Assembly: GCF_021023085.1 (NCBI RefSeq)
Contig: NZ_PGCK01000002.1
Location: 310,001 to 374,000 of the forward strand
DNA length: 64,000 bases
Reading direction: 5' to 3'
Origin: Methanooceanicella nereidis
GTDB taxonomy: Archaea; Halobacteriota; Methanocellia; Methanocellales; Methanocellaceae
In this document: positions 45,183-54,335 of the stretch, one piece after another
Numbering within the stretch: position 1 is the stretch's first letter
Layout: each line of letters opens with the position of its first letter
The notes under the pieces: generated by a model
The model's database searches: none
What the model was told of the DNA's origin: nothing
What the model saw: only the letters and a program-made list of their open reading frames with translations
Translations under genes and position numbers: made by a program

Positions 45183-47480
45183 CTACTCCCTGGCGAACGC
45201 CATTCTTGTCTCTAGCTCGGTATCGCGCTTCTTTTCGCCGCTGATGTCTACGGTGACCTTCTTTATTTTACCGGTAAACTTGAAAGGCGACTTATAATCG
45301 TCTGTGACCGGCACGCCGCCGTCATATCCGCAGCATAATCCTTCTCCGGCCAGATTATAGGCTATCGGCACTGTATGCGGGATCTCTCCTTCACCGGCTT
45401 TTTTACCGTTAATGAAAAGTATCCCTTTTCCCTGATGATCTCCAGTCTTTTTGAACTCGAACCTCAAGGTAGCTTCGCCTTCCGGCACATCGAACTCCGA
45501 GCTTATACGATACTCTGTGATCCCTACATAGTTATGCACGTAATGCAGCTTTCTGTCCTTGATATAGAATGAGTAGCCGCCGAAAACCGAGCCATGCGCG
45601 AGCAATACGCCATCGGCCCCGCCTTTAGGTATGTTGACATGCGCCGTTATGCTATGAGAGCGGTTTTTAACATCCGCCGCGACTCTTTCGGGGACCGGGG
45701 ATATGCCCGGGTAATATGTATATTTGGTACGGTCCTTTACCATGACAGGCCTCGGCTCAGCGAGGCGTTCCTGCCCCCGGCCGTCCAGCGGCAGAACATG
45801 GTATTTGCCGGCCTCCATCCACCAGGTCTCTATCAGTTCCTGAAGTTTTTCCGGATGCCGGTCCGCAACATCATGGCATTCTGAAAAATCTTCATCGACG
45901 TGATAGAGTTCCCATTTTACCCGGGATAATTCCTCTTCGGTGACCTCTTTACCAAATGGCCATGGAGCCACGGCTTTCCACCCGTCATGATATATGGCCC
46001 GGTATGAGAACATCTCATAATACTGTGTTTTACGGACGCTGGGTGCCTCCTCGTAATCGAAGCTGTACCCAAAGCTGACGCCTTCTATAGGTTTTTGAAC
46101 ATAGCCTTTTACCACAATAGGATGCTCGATATTTAAGATGTCAAGCACAGTGGGCATGACATCGATAGCATGGAGATACTGGCTCCTGACCTCTCCTTTC
46201 GACTTGATGCCCTTTGGCCAGTGCACGATAAAGGGATCGCTGATGCCGCCGTTATGTGTTTCCCGCTTCCAGCGCTTGAACGGAGTGTTCATCGCCATCG
46301 TCCAGCCCATCGGGTAATGGTTATAAGTTCTGGGCCCGCCGAGTTCATCCAGCATCTTTAGATTATCTTCGAGGCTTTCCGGTACCATGTTGAAAAACCG
46401 GTTCTCATTAACTGAGCCAAACTGCCCTCCTTCGGCGCTGGCGCCATTGTCCGATATAACAAATATCAGAGTATTGTCGAGATCGCCCGTCTCCTCCAAA
46501 AAGTCTATCAATCGCCCTATGTGATGGTCTGTGTGGCTGAGGAAGCCTGCAAAGACCTCCATCATGCGGGCATAAAGCTTCTTCTCGTTGTCAGGCAGAC
46601 CGTCCCATTCCTGTACTTCCGGCTCTCTCGGGGGCAATTCTGTATTTAAAGGCACGATGCCCATTTTTTTCTGCCTCTCCAGAGTCTCCTCCCTGACTTT
46701 ATCCCAGCCTTTATCAAATAGCCCCTTATATTGATCCGCCCACTCTTTCGGCACATGATGAGGCGCATGGCATGCCCCTGTGCAGAAGTATATGAAGAAC
46801 GGCTTATCAGGCGTTACCGCCTTTAGGTCTTTTATGAAATCTATAGTCTTGTCTACGAGGTCTTCGGTCAGATGATACCCTTCTTCGGGAGTCTTAGGCG
46901 GATCAATTTCATGATTATCATATACCAGGTCAGGATCATACTGGTGGGTCTCCCCGCCGAGGAAGCCATAAAATCTCTCAAATCCTCTTCCCATGGGCCA
47001 TCTGGTGCGGGGCGACGCCATATTCGTCTCTTCATCGGGAGTGAGATGCCATTTACCTACAGCATAAGCAGAATAGCCATTAGGGGTCAGTATCTCTGAT
47101 AAAAATGCGTTAGTAAGCGGTATATGCCCGTTATATCCCGGGAACCCTGTCGCTATCTCGGTTATTCCTGCCATCGCGTTCGAATGATGGTTCCTTCCCG
47201 TCAAAAGGCAGGACCTGGTCGGCGAACATAATGCTGTCGTATGGAAGTTATTGTACCGCAGCCCGTTCGCTGCGAGCCTGTCGAACGTCGGCGTATCTAT
47301 TGGGCCCCCATAACAACTTAAGGAGCCGAAGCCCACATCGTCGAGCACGATATATAATATGTTCGGCGAGCCTTCTTTCGCTAATACAGGTTCAGGCCAC
47401 CAGGGTACAGATTCCCGGTAAGTCCTTCCTATCCTGCCGTGAAATTCTCCACTGCTGTAAGGATCGATAAATTTTGCCAT
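45183..47480 (-). CDS. Arylsulfatase, Cys-type, cytosolic
   Basis: 765 residues from ATG 47480, with GGGTGAT 5 bases upstream. The formylglycine motif is LCSPTRSCLLTGR (Cys85). Metal-binding residues are in VLDDVGFGS and later FVISDNGASAEGG. The catalytic domain ends near 560; a C-terminal beta domain (about 580-750) is of the concanavalin-like type seen in AtsD-like bacterial sulfatases. No signal peptide, so it acts in the cytosol and depends on the adjacent maturase. Sulfate ester use by such an archaeon is unusual and suggests gene transfer. Confidence 0.93.
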   Translation of the reverse strand: MAKFIDPYSSGEFHGRIGRTYRESVPWWPEPVLAKEGSPNILYIVLDDVGFGSLSCYGGPIDTPTFDRLAANGLRYNNFHTTALCSPTRSCLLTGRNHHSNAMAGITEIATGFPGYNGHIPLTNAFLSEILTPNGYSAYAVGKWHLTPDEETNMASPRTRWPMGRGFERFYGFLGGETHQYDPDLVYDNHEIDPPKTPEEGYHLTEDLVDKTIDFIKDLKAVTPDKPFFIYFCTGACHAPHHVPKEWADQYKGLFDKGWDKVREETLERQKKMGIVPLNTELPPREPEVQEWDGLPDNEKKLYARMMEVFAGFLSHTDHHIGRLIDFLEETGDLDNTLIFVISDNGASAEGGQFGSVNENRFFNMVPESLEDNLKMLDELGGPRTYNHYPMGWTMAMNTPFKRWKRETHNGGISDPFIVHWPKGIKSKGEVRSQYLHAIDVMPTVLDILNIEHPIVVKGYVQKPIEGVSFGYSFDYEEAPSVRKTQYYEMFSYRAIYHDGWKAVAPWPFGKEVTEEELSRVKWELYHVDEDFSECHDVADRHPEKLQELIETWWMEAGKYHVLPLDGRGQERLAEPRPVMVKDRTKYTYYPGISPVPERVAADVKNRSHSITAHVNIPKGGADGVLLAHGSVFGGYSFYIKDRKLHYVHNYVGITEYRISSEFDVPEGEATLRFEFKKTGDHQGKGILFINGKKAGEGEIPHTVPIAYNLAGEGLCCGYDGGVPVTDDYKSPFKFTGKIKKVTVDISGEKKRDTELETRMAFARE

Positions 47481-47854
47481 AGTATCACCCACCGATAATG
47501 TTCTCCGGACCTAAGAGCACTATACCGTTTATATCAGCACTAACAGCTCAATACATTAAAGTAGCCCGTCTATTATCAGTCTTTTAACAATTTTAAAATA
47601 TTATAAAGTAATTAATATAATTTATACAAACTTATTAATCATTTTAATAGCTTAAAAAAGAGATTTTGATTGTTTTTACTTACTCCATTAGTCTCTAAAC
47701 ATCCATATCAAAAGTTAAGACCAGCGATTCAGGCCAATATACCCGGGATAAATCGCTTAGAACTAGAAACATTTTGTTTTTATTTATGATTGAACATTAG
47801 ATTAACACAAAATTATTGTTGTAATAATATAAATATTCAATAAATCATTATTTA

Positions 47855-48235
47855 ATGGGTTTGTTGGGTATGAGGCCGATTGTAGTCCTGAACATATTGC
47901 TTGTCATTATATTATTGATATATGCACAGCCTGCTAATGCGCAATTTTGTATATTACCGCAGACAACCAGTATCCCATTCGTGACTACCTGCGATCTTTT
48001 CTATATGAATCCGTATTCTGTCGGGGCATTGATCATCAAGGAGGCGAACAGGACCACATTTGCCAGCGGCCATGAAGGCGACCTGATCCTTACTTTCACG
48101 CCTGCAGAGCCTGTGGAAAACTGCATCAGCCTGCCTGCCCTACCCCTTATTGTCCAACGACAGGATAGCTTCATGGCCTATGATGACACCTACTTGTTTA
48201 CAGATATAATAGCTACAGGTTCAATAGGTACTTAA
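47855..48235 (+). CDS. Small exported protein
   Basis: 126 residues. A signal peptide (VVLNILLVIILLIYAQPANA) is followed by about 95 mature residues with four Cys and no known domain. ATG 47870 is an alternative start. The 362-base gap before it (47493-47854) holds only AT-rich promoter sequence for this gene and the sulfatase operon. Confidence 0.55.
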   Translation: MGLLGMRPIVVLNILLVIILLIYAQPANAQFCILPQTTSIPFVTTCDLFYMNPYSVGALIIKEANRTTFASGHEGDLILTFTPAEPVENCISLPALPLIVQRQDSFMAYDDTYLFTDIIATGSIGT

Positions 48236-48481
48236 TGAGCCTGGTTCAACACAGAACAGGTATCGGAACGATCCTGCAATTGTGACTTGATAATCAGGCA
48301 TGTTCATGAATGGTTTTATGTTACGTTCTGTGGCCTGTTCCTTAAATTTAATTTTATCACAAAGAGATACTTGCATGTACTTTTTATCACTGTGGCCCGG
48401 CAGATCATCATGCTTAAATGTCAGTTAATGGCTCTGCGGACCCGCATGACCTGACATCCTTTACCATAGTCGATATGAAAA

Positions 48482-49042
48482 CTATGCTGTTTGATTGGCC
48501 AGTGCCCTGATTATTTTCTCTACGATCTTTGCTCTTCTCAGATATGTTTCCGGGCTGACATAAGCGTACCCGAGCGACCTTATACCGATGTCGACATTAT
48601 TGCCCCCGGGAGCGATCAAACCCACCAGCTTACAGTACTGGGAACCGGGCTGGACCGTGAATTGAGTGAAAATGTCATTGGGCGGCTCTTTATAAATAAT
48701 TGAGGACGGTCCTTCGTTTACCCTTATCGTTCCCTGCATATACTGTGCGGGAAGCATTAGCTCTTCGAGCGTAGTATCCCGGACTAGCGTTTTTAGCCTT
48801 CCGTCCCCTATACCCACATTTCCTACGGCCCTGGCGCCTTCCCAGTCCACTATCTTTTTAGCGGCAGTACCGTTGACATCGTACCCCATCGGAAGATAGT
48901 GCCTGGTGCTTCTGTTAGCCATCGTATAAATATCCGCACGCGCACTGGCATCATATACAAGGATATTGATGAATGAAGGAAGAATAAAACATATTGAGAT
49001 CAAAAGTACTATTATCGTTTTTAAAAGATGCCCGCCTCCCAT
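48482..49042 (-). CDS. Exported/anchored protein of unknown function
   Basis: 186 residues. A hydrophobic N-terminus (LLKTIIVLLISICFILPSFINIL) is followed by an outside domain rich in beta strands and ending in a helix (ETYLRRAKIVEKIIRALAN). GGAGG lies inside the first codons rather than before ATG 49042, so the true start is unclear. No family recognised. Confidence 0.6.
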   Translation of the reverse strand: MGGGHLLKTIIVLLISICFILPSFINILVYDASARADIYTMANRSTRHYLPMGYDVNGTAAKKIVDWEGARAVGNVGIGDGRLKTLVRDTTLEELMLPAQYMQGTIRVNEGPSSIIYKEPPNDIFTQFTVQPGSQYCKLVGLIAPGGNNVDIGIRSLGYAYVSPETYLRRAKIVEKIIRALANQTA

Positions 49043-49244
49043 ATTTAATAGATATTTCTTTACCGGATTTTATTACTATAGACATTTTTAAACGCTGGAG
49101 AATTAGTTAGCCTGTAATTTCAACAGGCAAAATTGGACGGTAATAGTAGTAGCATGAACCATATGCTTAGTATCCGCCGGGCATTGTTAACACGATCCGG
49201 TATAATGGTTGTCCTTGAGATAAAAAGTTCAATTACGAAAAAGA

Positions 49245-50207
49245 TCATTTCGCCAGGATTTCTGCCAGTCTGATCAAGCTTAGATCAAGACGCTTTTCAC
49301 CTTCGCAAGAATCCTTTATATCAATACTCTTTACACTGCCGTTTTGAAAGACAACTGCTTTGTTCCCCTGGCCTTCGAACAATAGCTCGACGGACCTGTT
49401 CCCAAAAAGGCTTGCCAATAGCCGGCTTCTTGCCGTAGGGTTCCCGCCTCTCTGGGCATATCCTAAAATGCTGAGCCTTGTTTCCAGCCCGGTGTTTTCC
49501 CTGATGTCCTTTGTAAGCTGATGAGTGTCGCCGATACCTTCGGCTGCCACGATTATGCCCGACTTTTTTCCTTTTTCGGCATTTTCTCGGATGATCTCGA
49601 ATACGTTTTCCGCTATGAACTCTACTTCAGGGACAAGTATGATCTCAGCCCCTACCGTTATTCCTACGGTAGATGCCAGGAACCCCCTTTTTCGCCCCAT
49701 GACCTCCACCACGAAGATCCGGTCATGAGAGACAGCCGTATCCCTGATCTTGTCTATTTGCTGCACCGCGGTGTTAACCGCCGTGTCGAACCCTATAGTC
49801 TCGTCCGTGCCAAAGACATCATTATCTATTGTCGCCGGGATGCCGATCATCGGTACTCCCGACTTATTACCCAGTTCTAAGGCTGCCCGGAAGGAACCGT
49901 CGCCGCCAATGACCACCAGCCCGTCGATATTGTTTGATGCGAGGCTCTCGCAGCCTTTCTCGACGCCTTCTTCGGTATTGAACTCAGGGCACCTGGAAGT
50001 ATGAAGTATAGTGCCGCCATGCTGGATTATTCCGCTTACTGAACGCGGCGTCAGAACCATACAGTCATTTCTGATCAAGCCATGCCAGCCTTTTTTGAAG
50101 CCGGTGACTTTAAGATCTTTCGAATGCGCTACACGAACGACCGCCCTGATCGCAGCGTTCATGCCGGGCGCATCTCCCCCGCTTGTCACTATACCAATAT
50201 TCTTCAA
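49245..50207 (-). CDS. pfkA: Bacterial-type ATP-dependent 6-phosphofructokinase
   Basis: 320 residues, standard PfkA length. Motifs: GIVTSGGDAPGMNAAIRAVV, ATP-binding VVIGGDGSFRAALEL, catalytic PATIDNDVFGTDETIGF, and VEVMGRKRGFLA. The residues that choose ATP over pyrophosphate are Gly (GGDGS) and Ala (PATIDND), not Asp/Lys, so ATP is expected. It phosphorylates fructose 6-phosphate. Most archaea use ADP-dependent or PfkB-type kinases, so this points to transfer from bacteria. It stands alone. Confidence 0.93.
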   Translation of the reverse strand: MKNIGIVTSGGDAPGMNAAIRAVVRVAHSKDLKVTGFKKGWHGLIRNDCMVLTPRSVSGIIQHGGTILHTSRCPEFNTEEGVEKGCESLASNNIDGLVVIGGDGSFRAALELGNKSGVPMIGIPATIDNDVFGTDETIGFDTAVNTAVQQIDKIRDTAVSHDRIFVVEVMGRKRGFLASTVGITVGAEIILVPEVEFIAENVFEIIRENAEKGKKSGIIVAAEGIGDTHQLTKDIRENTGLETRLSILGYAQRGGNPTARSRLLASLFGNRSVELLFEGQGNKAVVFQNGSVKSIDIKDSCEGEKRLDLSLIRLAEILAK

Positions 50208-50439
50208 AAATGATCCCGTCTAAGATTTTACTTATCATTTAAAAAATATTATCGATAATATAAACGATAACGGCTTACAGAATATGTTCGGCCATAACTG
50301 CCCGTAAGCAGCATAGATCGAGACGATCGTTCGGCATACCCTGACAGTTGGGCTATAGTAAATTACTCGACGCTATTCGCCATTTTTATCAAATAATTAT
50401 TTTATATGCAAAATAAAATAGAATCCGGGGTGAACAGGT

Positions 50440-50604
50440 ATTACAAAAGAATTCAGCTGTAAGTCCACAGGTTCCGACTGTCCTTTCATGGTCCGTGACG
50501 AGAACGTTGACGAGCTTGTCTCTATGGTACAGAGGCATGCAAAGGACGTCCATGACGAGAAACTATCAAAGGACGACATTCTAAAATTTACTAAGAGCGT
50601 GTAG
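50440..50604 (+). CDS. DUF1059 small protein, probable ATT start
   Basis: 54 residues, read by hand. After the ATT, TKEFSCKSTGSDCPFMVRDE and the helix DELVSMVQRHAKDVH match DUF1059, with both conserved Cys (7 and 14). The only start in the right place is ATT 50440, with GGGGTGA 7 bases upstream; the next in-frame ATG would remove both cysteines. Function of the family is unknown. Confidence 0.8.
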   Translation: MTKEFSCKSTGSDCPFMVRDENVDELVSMVQRHAKDVHDEKLSKDDILKFTKSV

Positions 50605-50690
50605 GCTGTATAGCCTGCACTTTTTATTATCGGTCAGGCTAAAAGAATCGTATTATAGCGGCCGATACAGCATATTTGGTGTGTTTTTAA

Positions 50691-50780
50691 TCACGGTAAG
50701 GGTCCGGGAGGCCCGGGCTGAGGCTCGGGCTGCGGAATAGGCTCCGGCGGTGGCGGCTCTCTTGCGGTTGAGTTTTTCAT
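50691..50780 (-). CDS. Possible proline-rich micro-protein
   Basis: 29 residues, MKNSTAREPPPPEPIPQPEP then a further Pro/Gly run to PGPLP. ATG-initiated and complete, with an A-rich leader but no clear ribosome binding site. Length is too short to judge by composition. Confidence 0.3.
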   Translation of the reverse strand: MKNSTAREPPPPEPIPQPEPQPGPPGPLP

Positions 50781-51058
50781 ATTTTCTTATGTAAAAAACG
50801 TATGTATTTACAATTTATCCGGATATTGTGTGTTTATTCGGGAATATATAACTTTATTCTATCCTGAAAATTCAGTCTGCTCTGGCATCTACGAAAGAGA
50901 GCATTCAGGAGTGACAGTTAAATTGACCGAACGAGATGACCGCGAATAAATAAAAATTTTAAATTTTAATATTTTTGCCAACTTAGTCAGCTATTGTATA
51001 TTCAGGTATACGAGGGCGCCAAATTTTATCGACCCGGTTCATTCTTATATGGAGCAGA

Positions 51059-51387
51059 ATGAGCCTTAAGGAAGACTTGAAGGAAGCCCTGTCAGGGGAC
51101 ATTATCGATCATCTTCCCGGTGGTTTTGAGATAATAGGGAATATTGCCGTCTTTTCTATCCCTCCTGAACTGGATGATCATAAAAAGCAGATAGCGAGAC
51201 ATTGATATCCAGGCGAAAGAACATCCGGACAGTCCTGAATAAGACGCCAAAACTTGAGGGCGATAAAAGAGTAGCGCATTATGAGATACTTGCGGAAAAC
51301 TTCACGCTTCTCGCCATGCTCCAAAATGACTTACCGACACCGCACCTTGCCAAAAAGATCGGGTCACTGCTCTGTGGAAACCTGTAG
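51059..51387 (+). pseudogene. Frameshifted, truncated Trm5-like methyltransferase remnant
   Basis: Frame 1 (51059-51205) reads MSLKEDLKEALSGD, then DHLPGGFEIIGNIAVFSIPP and stops. The next frame continues as AETLISRRKNIRTVLNK and TPKLEGDKRVAHYEIL to 51387. Together they match the N-terminal region of Trm5-type tRNA (guanine37-N1) methyltransferases (LPxxFxxIGxIA and RxKxxxTVLNK). One base appears lost near 51195 (GCGAGACATTG). The SAM-binding domain is missing, since the frame ends after about 109 codons. Confidence 0.75.
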
Positions 51388-51594
51388 ATCATAGCATTTA
51401 ATAGAAATAGGAAAATAAGCCGGTCGAATGATATTGACACATACCGGTTCTCATATTATCAATTTTTATTAAAAAAATAGACATTAGATCACGGACATTA
51501 CAGGCTTCTATTTATTATTTGTAATATATTTATATACTAGCTATTTTATAATTATCCTTAAATAAGCCATATAAATGACTGTGGGGCTGTTTAA

Positions 51595-52728
51595 ATGGAT
51601 AAGGCTAAACTAATTTTTGGACTGACTATCGTACTATCAATGATAATAGCCGGATGTACGGGACCTAAAGCGCCGCCTCCCGATATACAACCGGTGGATG
51701 ATCAAATGGCCGGGGCCCGGGATGACTATAATACAAAGGTCTCTGCATTGAACAAGATGATAAATAACCTTAAGGAACAATCGCGTCCGGCCAATGTCAC
51801 CATGGATGAGTATCGTTCATGGCTTGACGATTATGACAAGCTGATCGCCATTACCGAACAGCGATTCAATGATACGATAGCAGCAGGTGAAAGGTACGCA
51901 GAGTACCTGGACAATGAAAGCGTGGAATATAAAAGGATCATAAGCGACAGGGAGAAATTTGGGCAGGACATCAAGGCTCAGCGAAGCAATTATAACATCC
52001 TTGAAAGGTCCTATGATACCCGACTGGAGAAACAAGCGGCAACGGATGATTACATAGATAAAAGTAATATTGCCGATTCGAGGTTCAATGACCTGCTGGA
52101 GTATACAAGGTCGACAAGCCCCGCTAACATAGGCGAGTACAGGCAATTCATAGACGGCTTCAAACAGAGAAGCATAGATTATGAGTACAGCGCTAACCAG
52201 GCGATAGATGCAGGAATAAAGCTACAGCAATACTATGACCCTGAAAGCAGCGAATATGTTGAGATCTCCGACAGAGAGAAGGTCTACAGGAATAATATAA
52301 AGACGTGCTGGGAAACATACAACAGTTACCAGTCCAATTATGAAAAAAATGCCGCAGTGATGGGATCATATGCGACGAACAAGGAGATACAGGACATATA
52401 TAACGACTATGTCGCGAAGTTAAACAGAGCGACCGCGTCAAAGAAAGAGCTTGACGAACAGAAAAATCCCATGGACATTCTTTCAAAGCTTGATAAAGAA
52501 TGGATACAGGGATACGGTCAAAAAGTAGCGGCCTTTGTCTCCGACTGTAACGCGGCCATAGAAGCCGGAAGAAAATTACAGAAATACCTTGACCCTGAAG
52601 GCGGCGACTTTGAAAATATAGCCAAGAACGAGCAGGCCATGGTAGACAGCATGAACAAGTACCAGGAAGACTACAGGAAGATCGTGGCAACATATAATAA
52701 TATGCATCCGCTTGACCCTGTCGAATGA
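51595..52728 (+). CDS. Lipoprotein with three helical repeats
   Basis: 377 residues. Lipobox IIAGC at about residue 18-22. The mature part is helical and holds three repeats of about 110 residues. Each ends in a similar block: AAGERYAEYLDNESVEYKRI, DAGIKLQQYYDPESSEYVEI and EAGRKLQKYLDPEGGDFENI, each followed by a coiled segment with a Tyr (NYNILE, TYNSYQ, KYQEDY). No family recognised. Probably an outside, membrane-tethered helical rod. Confidence 0.8.
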   Translation: MDKAKLIFGLTIVLSMIIAGCTGPKAPPPDIQPVDDQMAGARDDYNTKVSALNKMINNLKEQSRPANVTMDEYRSWLDDYDKLIAITEQRFNDTIAAGERYAEYLDNESVEYKRIISDREKFGQDIKAQRSNYNILERSYDTRLEKQAATDDYIDKSNIADSRFNDLLEYTRSTSPANIGEYRQFIDGFKQRSIDYEYSANQAIDAGIKLQQYYDPESSEYVEISDREKVYRNNIKTCWETYNSYQSNYEKNAAVMGSYATNKEIQDIYNDYVAKLNRATASKKELDEQKNPMDILSKLDKEWIQGYGQKVAAFVSDCNAAIEAGRKLQKYLDPEGGDFENIAKNEQAMVDSMNKYQEDYRKIVATYNNMHPLDPVE

Positions 52729-52817
52729 TACATTGATCGATACGGGTCATTGTCCGGGTTCATGGCCGGATCCATAGAAACGGTCCTGCAGCTTAAAACC
52801 CTGAACTGATGGGAATC

Positions 52818-53270
52818 TCAGGCATGTATCAGGGTTTTTGACCTTTTTATTTTTAATGCTACATCCTTGCCCAGTAACCTGCATCCGTCAGCCTCCTTTT
52901 CGGAAGGCCCGTACTGGATGCGTATTACCGGGTCTACCACTTTTATGCCGATCTTCCTCATCCTTTCAGCGATAAGTACAGGAGCTTCCCCGGTCCATCC
53001 GTAAGACCCGAAGGCTACGCCATATTTTCCGGTCACGTCCTCCTTGCCGAGCCGGTCCAGAAGTCTTTCTACCGGGGCCATCATATTATGATCGTATGTC
53101 GGAGACCCGATACCAATGGCATTCGCAGCCACTATGTCTTCTATCCTCGCGTCACAAAGATCCATAGCGATAACGTCGACATCCTCCGAGCGAGCCCCGT
53201 CGATCACGGCATCCGCAATAGCCTTTGTATTACCGGACATGCTCAGGTACAATAGCACGAATTTGGCCAT
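52818..53270 (-). CDS. Flavodoxin-family protein
   Basis: 150 residues. FMN phosphate loop LSMSGNTKAIA (residues 9-19), then GSPTYDHNMMAPV and AFGSYGWTGEAP, as in the flavodoxin-like domain of FprA-type flavoproteins. A one-domain electron carrier acting in the cytosol. First of three flavodoxin-fold genes on this strand within 3.5 kb, around the rhodopsin-like gene. Confidence 0.92.
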   Translation of the reverse strand: MAKFVLLYLSMSGNTKAIADAVIDGARSEDVDVIAMDLCDARIEDIVAANAIGIGSPTYDHNMMAPVERLLDRLGKEDVTGKYGVAFGSYGWTGEAPVLIAERMRKIGIKVVDPVIRIQYGPSEKEADGCRLLGKDVALKIKRSKTLIHA

Positions 53271-53496
53271 AGTTATACCATAAAAATAGTTTAAAAATAA
53301 AAATATGACCCGGCATTAGAGCATATCCCTAAACAGGATTAAAACATTTAAGATGATATATGCCTGAACCATTTTATCGTTCACACTGCAGTAAGCCGAA
53401 TATACGCGGACGTGAAGCCAGAGTATGATATGCATACAAATGCATAGGAAATAATTATATAATAAATCAGTAAATAAATTAATTTAGGGAAACTAC

Positions 53497-54183
53497 ATGG
53501 CCGGCGAAGAGATAATAGTATTTTGGGCAGGAGCTGTTGTATTTGCCATTGCTGCGATAGGGTTCACATTACTTGAGAGCAGGATAAAGACGGATAAATG
53601 GCCATTCAGGGATGAGGCTTTTGTTTCTTTCATTACGGTCATATCATATGTCATCATGGCGAATGGCATACTGACAGTGACAGCCCCTAACGGACAGCCG
53701 ATATACTGGACCAGGTGGCTTTTCTACATAGGAAGCTGTGTTATACTGGCCACTGAAGTTGCCCGGATCGGAGGTAAACTGCGCGGGGAGACGCTGGAAG
53801 TAGCCATCCTCACAGGCATAGTGATGTTCTGCGGATTTTTGGCAAGCTATTTTACCACTCCCGAACGGTGGTATTATTTTGCCCTGAGCTCGGCAGCATA
53901 TATCGGCCTGTTGATGTCGCTAGTACGCTGGAGAGCGGCGGACCAGAGATACAGGAAGCCGATCGTCGGGTTCATTATGGCTATGTGGTCGCTGTTCCCG
54001 GTTGTTTGGATACTGGCCCCGACAGGGTTTGGTGTGATCTCACCATTCACCGAAGCAATACTATATGGCATCCTTGACCTCGTCACAAAGATAGGGTTCG
54101 GCCTGTTCGTTGTGTACAGGATCAAGAACGTGTTCGCGACACAAGAAAGGAGAGAGCCCGTTAAAGCTGTGCCGGCCAGATAA
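53497..54183 (+). CDS. Divergent microbial (type 1) rhodopsin
   Basis: 228 residues, seven hydrophobic helices, ATG with AGGGA 6 bases upstream. Bacteriorhodopsin features: helix B YVIMANGI; helix C PIYWTRWLF; helix F MWSLFPVVWIL (Trp164, Pro168 and Trp171 equal Trp182, Pro186 and Trp189); helix G LDLVTKIGFGLFVV, with Lys198 equal to the retinal Lys216 and Asp194 equal to Asp212. Asp85 is absent: aligned on WLF, Arg73 takes its place, with Tyr and Leu where Thr89 and Asp96 would be. A classical proton pump is therefore unlikely; a sensor, channel or non-photoactive role is open. No retinal synthesis or transducer gene is in the window. Confidence 0.85.
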   Translation: MAGEEIIVFWAGAVVFAIAAIGFTLLESRIKTDKWPFRDEAFVSFITVISYVIMANGILTVTAPNGQPIYWTRWLFYIGSCVILATEVARIGGKLRGETLEVAILTGIVMFCGFLASYFTTPERWYYFALSSAAYIGLLMSLVRWRAADQRYRKPIVGFIMAMWSLFPVVWILAPTGFGVISPFTEAILYGILDLVTKIGFGLFVVYRIKNVFATQERREPVKAVPAR

Positions 54184-54335
54184 TATGGCATTGTAAAAGA
54201 TAATATCGGCCGGAGATCTGGATAAAATTTTTAATTAATAGTACTGATCAGGAAAAATGAAAATTATTTTTAGATCCGGAACAGGGCAGACAATGACAAA
54301 ATGTCAGAGCTATGGCGGCCGATGGCATGTTATTG

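Noticed and set aside
53874-54191. 105-codon minus-strand frame opposite the rhodopsin-like gene
   Set aside because: The plus frame shows seven helices and rhodopsin signatures; this one shows nothing.
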